From positions 51,814 to 115,813 of the forward strand of contig JTDE01000894.1 in assembly GCA_014338405.1 (NCBI GenBank): 64,000 nt of DNA, written 5' to 3'. A program made the translations under genes and the position numbers. This document shows positions 58,967 through 64,000 of the stretch, piece after piece. This DNA is from Paragonimus skrjabini miyazakii (taxonomy: Eukaryota > Platyhelminthes > Trematoda > Plagiorchiida > Troglotrematidae). How positions within the stretch are numbered: the stretch's first letter is position 1; each line of letters begins with the position of its first letter. Below the pieces are notes generated by a model. That model was not told where the DNA came from, ran no database searches, and saw nothing but the letters and a program-made list of their open reading frames with translations.

Positions 58967-59005
58967 CAACCCAATGGAAATGAGAGAACTGTGTTCACAT
59001 GTGAG

Positions 59006-62000
59006 TAATCTTGACGTTAGTTCAACCAAATTTTTAACTATGTATCAGTAACTATAGTTTCGCAACTGAAGGAGCAGATAAGGCTCTAGTGTCTGACGCG
59101 AGGGCTTGTATAAACACGAATATATCGCTGAGTTTGTCAAAAGGATTCACAGAAGAATCCTTGTATGAATAAACTTATTAACTACAATAATCGGTAAAAA
59201 AAAACTTTTCAATGCAGGCTTATGATAAATGCAGTATCCATTTTTGTCAACCCTGTAGGATGACCGGTAAATGGAATTTAATTGTTCAAAGCCATGTGGA
59301 ACATGTAAACTCGTCAAGACCGATAAATGGAAGAAACGCCAACATTTATCAAAGGACACTTAAACTACCACCACGAATGGGTTAACGCGCGTACGCACAA
59401 CTTTGGAGAGTAAACAACAAAAGCCAGGTGCTTTTTATGCCTGATTCACTAAAACTAAGAAGTGTTAACCACCATCTTCGCTGTTATAATGTAATATGTT
59501 CTTTTCTTCCGCTTAGTCATCTTTTAATAATTTCCGAACTTCTTTGTAACGTTATCTTCTAAGTTTTTCTACGTCACTGTTGAGGTGTGCGGCGGCCCGA
59601 GTCACAGTATCCTTTGGTCGGGGTCATGGCTTCTATGATGATACAGTGTGTTCTTGGCTCACAACGTTAGGGTATACTTTTCCTAGTTGCCACAGTGTTA
59701 ACCAACAAGGCTTTGTTCAGGGCTCATATCCGTCATTCGTTTCTAGCTTCCCATGTTAGTGTCTGTACTGAATTTTCTATAGATTCAGATCTTAACTGCA
59801 AACTAGTTTCACTTATTGTAACAAACGATCAAAAGCAATAAAATGGACTTTGAGCTGAAAAACGTGTTGCCAAAAAATTGTACACCCGGGTAACATCCAT
59901 CGGAAAACATCAAAAATGCTGTACTCTAAGGCTTGATAAATTTATGAGCTTAGGTTATTTAAATATTGCTTGAGCGTTGTAATCATACTATTCTCGCGTA
60001 GTAACACCAAACGTGAAGTATTTGGTTTAAGAAGCGCAGAAATTAAGGTCAGTTGGAAAACAGTACTTTATATGTGTGAAACTATTTTTGACAGATCATC
60101 GGTGCTGTGACTATGGTATAGTTCGAATGAGCTCGCTTGGGCCAGGTTGGACTCGAGCATCTGTAATCAGCTTTGGTTAAGTCAATAAGCTAACCTTGAG
60201 TTAAGCATTCTGTTGATCCATAACAGATGATGATAGATTATATCGATTGGGTGAATGCACAACTGCAGCTGGAGTCAACAGAACAGATCAGCTTAAGTGA
60301 AATTGCCAATGTTTATATTACTTTATAGTATTGATTTACGTTTTGGGTAGTAACAAACTTATTGGTCTTTTCATGAAGCTGTACACGAAAACATTCCGAT
60401 TACTATTTAGTTGATGGCTCAAATGAATGAATCCTTCGAAATTCACAAAAATTCTTCCTCATTCACTTGAATTTGTTTAAGTCGTTCGTGATCTTCCTAC
60501 GTTCCTTCTCGCATTTCTTCCTCACTAACCAATTTGGCAGGTTCTCCACACGAATTTGTTTGAAGTTTTTAATACTATGATCCTCTCTTTTCCGCTCCAA
60601 GATTGAAAGCAAGTGTAATTCATTACTCAGTAGATCGATGTCATTGATTATTGAACAGTTGACTTAAAACACACAAGAAAACGCATAAAAAAGATGAAGG
60701 TTGATTAAGACTAGAACCTTAAAATGTGACTAAAAGGGCCGCCACATGAGGTACACAATAATTAAGAATCGCTATTCTCAGAAAGTGGTTGCTGGCTCAC
60801 GTAATATGAACGATAGACTAAGGTGGGAAGCAGACGGTTGAAGCCACTAGCTTGTTAATGTTGAAGTTATTCACTTGTATCGGATCGATACATTTCTATT
60901 CTCTGATTGTAGGATCAATGACGCTTGTAGTAACCGCAACCAGTGAGTGGACACCCAAAGCTTGACGTCTCCGTTGAGCATGTTTGAACAAGTTGCAATA
61001 AAACATTCGTAATGGGCCCTGACGATGTACCATGGCTTCTCTCTGCCAGTTTGTTGTGCACACTCTTACCGCCAAAAATGTGACCGCATTCTCACAGTCC
61101 AATAAGCGTCAGTTGAACAAATGTGCCTCACATAAATCAGATGCTCGCAGAAAGACTAATGAATCACCACTGTAAACAACAAACCATCAGGCGTAGTCAG
61201 AACAACAGACTCATAACAGAAGAACTTTCGGTCGTATGACAACTTGTGGATGATTAGTGTCTTGTCAAGTGAAGAAAACATCGATACAGTAACCACAAGA
61301 TCCGCGGTTACACAAGAACTTAGTGTCGACAGATGATCAGTACTACGTGATTCCAGTAGGACCCTACTCTAACCGATCAGTTTACAGACGAGCATAAGGA
61401 TACAAAAAACAGAATGTACACACAAACCAGTAAGATTATTGGCGACGTGAAAATCAAAAAGGACTGGAACCTTATGGAAATGAAACCTTCAAAGATGGTT
61501 GACCTCCTATGTTTCACAAACTGCGTATTTGAGAGACACAGGTGCTGTAGCATTGTTAAAAATAGTGTGACAAGTAACTGATGTGGCCGAAGTTCGTAAA
61601 AGACAGTCCCGTAAACGTCACAGAAGTATGGCGATGCAAGATGTCCCAAATGTTACTAGACTAATGCTTTGCTATAGAAACAATCCGCTAATGGACACTT
61701 GCGAAATCTGTTGGATTTACCTGTAGAATGACCAGTAGGTTAACAAGCTCTCTTTCCGTCATACTTGTAATGTAATTGACTGTTTTGACTGATAATGATG
61801 CGTCCAATTCTATCATATGCTTGCTGCCATATGACTAGCAGAACAGAGAACTACGAGTCTGTCCAACTGAACAGATGTGTCTATGGGTTACCCCTTAAAT
61901 CGTTCCAATTCAATTTACTCTGTTAACCATCAGCTGTGTTCCACTACTCTAAATATAGATTCTGTCCTCGACCGGTTTCACTGTTTACTTCACTATTTTT

Positions 62001-62087
62001 CATAAACGTCAGGTCACCGAACCACAGAGTAAAACCAAGCGCGCACACGCATTGTAAACCATGACTGATCAACAAACAGATGTCTAA
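59006..62087. other. Anonymous 3-kb stretch
   Basis: It holds a terminal remnant of family A (59648-59665) and a short frame at 60227-60331 discussed among the findings. Frames at 60896-61102 and 61377-61649 (-) have no motif. Confidence 0.35.
59648..59665 (-). repeat. 18-bp family A terminal remnant
   Basis: GTGTTCTTGGCTCACAAC is identical to the right end of copy 9 (58355-58371). An 18-bp exact match is far beyond chance in this window, so it marks a nearly deleted copy. Confidence 0.6.
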
Positions 62088-62774
62088 GGGTGTTTAATCT
62101 CGCCCTTTCTGTTCACTCTTGTTACAGACGACATTCCGGAAGGTGCGTCCTGGAAAACCAATGATCTTGGCGTGGAGATTCTTCTTGGCATTGAGCTAAC
62201 CAATATGAAGTATGTGGACGATGCTGTTTTGTTTGGCACCTCAGCCGAATGCATACAAACCGTGGTGAATAGTCGGACTGGTCTGTATGAAACGCGCTTC
62301 AGACCGACGACGCGTTGTTTTAAGGCTGAGATGCTCACATTCACGTTGTTACTGCAGGCAGTAGATATGACATTAGCCTGCAAGATTGTTAGCAGGATCA
62401 TAGCTGGGACTGCGAGAACATATGTTGCTTGTGTCAGTCTGCGACGATATAAAAACAACCGGCTGTTGGAGAAAAAAAGTCTGCGTTCTACCTGCTTTTC
62501 AGTGGTTCGCAAACGTGCCCTGATTGTGACAGTTATTAACAAACTTACTGTATTTGACTACCGTTGTCTCTGTCATTTAGTTAACGATAAGTGTGTTGCC
62601 ACCTATAACGATAAGATACGTCACGATCCGGGAATAAGAGCAAGAAAACCTTCTAAATCTTTTACGGAATTGGTGTCCCTCCATTGGTTGAATGTGCTAA
62701 CTTTGTGGTATGCACTGGCCTTAAAAATAACACAGATACTCCAGAACGTGTTTAGCGAGCAGTTAGGAAAGTAG
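62088..62774 (+). pseudogene. LINE reverse transcriptase, palm to C terminus
   Basis: A single frame is open from 62088 to the stop at 62772-62774, including the longest frame in the window (200 codons from 62172). It starts at RT motif B, 'GCLISPFLFTLVTDDI', then has 'ELTNMKYVDDAVLF' with the catalytic Y-x-D-D at 62211-62222 (Val instead of the usual Ala), and 'GLYETRFRP' for '--- GMRF-P-K-K'. The C-terminal region follows with 'LTVFDYRCL' and 'ELVSLHWLNVL', matching 'VFDHRCL' and 'LHRLRWLGHVL'. Between them lies 'FSVVRKRALIV', probably altered by compensating frameshifts. It lacks the N-terminal RT half and the endonuclease, a typical 5'-truncated non-LTR insertion. It is related to the copy at 52930-53590. 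Confidence 0.85.
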
Positions 62775-64000
62775 TGGTAGATCCTCGAAATGTTACGTTC
62801 AAGTCTCTACTGGAAATCCTTGTTCTTTACACATTCCAGTGCCAGAGACTTCAAGGCAACTTACTTCACACTTGTGTTCTTTTCTCCGAAGGTCACGTAG
62901 AGAAATTCTTCATCTTGGCGGATAAACACGGTCTGTGAGGTCACGAAAAGTAGTTGTAAAAATTAAAGTCTCGATTTGTCGTTAAACAACACATCCTTTA
63001 TCGCGGCAAGGTGGCCAACTGGAATGCGCTACGACCGTTAATCACTAATGCATCCTCTAGGTTAAAAGCCATGGCAGTGCTGGACCCAGATTTACACTAC
63101 GGATATGACCACTAAGATAAGCAACTTCCGTCCATCCCGTCAAAGACTTCATCGCTCTTAGGCAACAAACAGCATTGCACCGATTTTTCCACGACTACCT
63201 TCCAGGGAAGCTGATGCCCACACGACGTCGGATGAAAACTGAACAGATCCGGGAAATATGGACTTTCAGCTTCACATCCGTGTGTCTATTACCGAACTGT
63301 AGAAAACCTTCCGGTTCCCCTTTTCTTTTTATAATGTTATTCTCATAGTTGCAGTGAATAACAACTCGGGCCGTAGCACCGTCTAGTAAAGCTCACGGTC
63401 ATTGTTAACAAACGAACTGAACCCATTACTGTAAGCCAAAAAGCAGATTTGAGCAGTCAAGTGTTTAGTCATCTGATAAGGAAAAAGTGGTGTACCAATG
63501 TAGAAAGGCCGCCAGAAGTTGATTTACCCATTTAACCAGAATATGAATATATACGATCGAACATGTTAGACGCAGATGTCCCTCAAAAAGATTGAAGCAA
63601 TATTCCCTCGTATGCTTACAGCGTCCATGAAAAACACTTTTGGACGAAAAAACGGATATAAAACATACATCAACGGTTAGCTGGCATGAAAAGAGTACGA
63701 TCCTCGTCAAGGGTAAGTTTACATCAGCACTGGCTGCATATCCACTCACCTAGAGCGAGCGAAACAAACTGTTGATGTTAGTACCACTCACATCTCATTA
63801 CCAATTGATCACACGACCTTGGCTGAATATTGCTCATTCGACAAGTCAACATGTCATTTGATCTAACAGAGTTCCACTGAGTTTGACTGTCAGTCAGAAA
63901 ATGAACTGATAAATCCGTAACAGATCGTGATGATGCTTTGGTCAGTATATTGTTTGTTAGCTAGTTAACTGGAAGGTATAGGATTCATAAGAAAGGCAGA
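62775..64000. other. Anonymous sequence after the LINE
   Basis: 3' untranslated LINE sequence may extend to about 63250, but no poly-A or simple-repeat tail marks its end. The 94-codon frame at 63465-63749 (-) has no motif. Confidence 0.35.

Noticed and set aside
1..64000. CRISPR array, bacterial operon or phage cassette
   Set aside because: No regularly spaced short direct repeats, no ribosome-binding-site pattern, no dense gene packing. The protein relics are eukaryotic retroelements.

Overview
This window is eukaryotic, gene-poor, repeat-dominated DNA. It has no operons, no Shine-Dalgarno sites and no long open frames. The coding similarity I recognise is almost all decayed transposon protein: Penelope-like, non-LTR (LINE) and Ty3/gypsy-type. 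The mix of Penelope-like elements with a GIY-YIG nuclease, LINE reverse transcriptases with 'IFKKGD / NHRGIS'-style boxes, gypsy pol remnants and several tRNA-like short repeats suggests a parasitic flatworm, most likely a trematode. That assignment is inference from element style, not proof. Composition looks AT-rich by eye (not counted). Chance open frames of about 120-135 codons are expected in 64 kb of such sequence, so length alone was not accepted as evidence for a gene.

Layout. 1-761: a Penelope-like element whose reverse-transcriptase tail (minus) abuts its GIY-YIG nuclease (plus) head to head. 1.5-2.1 kb: LINE endonuclease. 3.9-6.0 kb: gypsy pol (RT, RNase H, integrase; minus). 7.4-9.3 kb: LINE RT (minus) split by a 323-bp mobile element. 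9.45-10.2 kb: an inverted tRNA-like repeat next to a second gypsy integrase. 13.0 kb: a possible Tudor-domain exon, the best candidate for host coding sequence. 14-59 kb: long anonymous stretches seeded with dispersed short repeat families. 52.9-53.6 kb: LINE with an internal deletion. 58.4-59.0 kb: a near-perfect foldback element. 62.1-62.8 kb: LINE RT with a YVDD box, which contains the longest open frame in the window.

Repeat families defined here by comparing copies within the window. A: about 260-325 bp, ends TGTTGTGAG...CTNACTACA, 4-bp target duplications, nine copies plus one terminal remnant. B: about 400-450 bp with internal pol-III-like A/B boxes, often in inverted pairs. C, D and E: other tRNA-like short repeats. 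F: three copies of a segment that carries an apparent exon-intron boundary. Two family A copies sit inside other repeats, and deleting A plus one 4-bp duplication restores the host repeat. That establishes A as a genuine mobile element, either a solo LTR or a Ginger-type miniature DNA transposon.

I found no convincing complete host gene, RNA gene, CRISPR array or multi-gene system. The most informative content is the nested-insertion history and the structure of families A, B and F.
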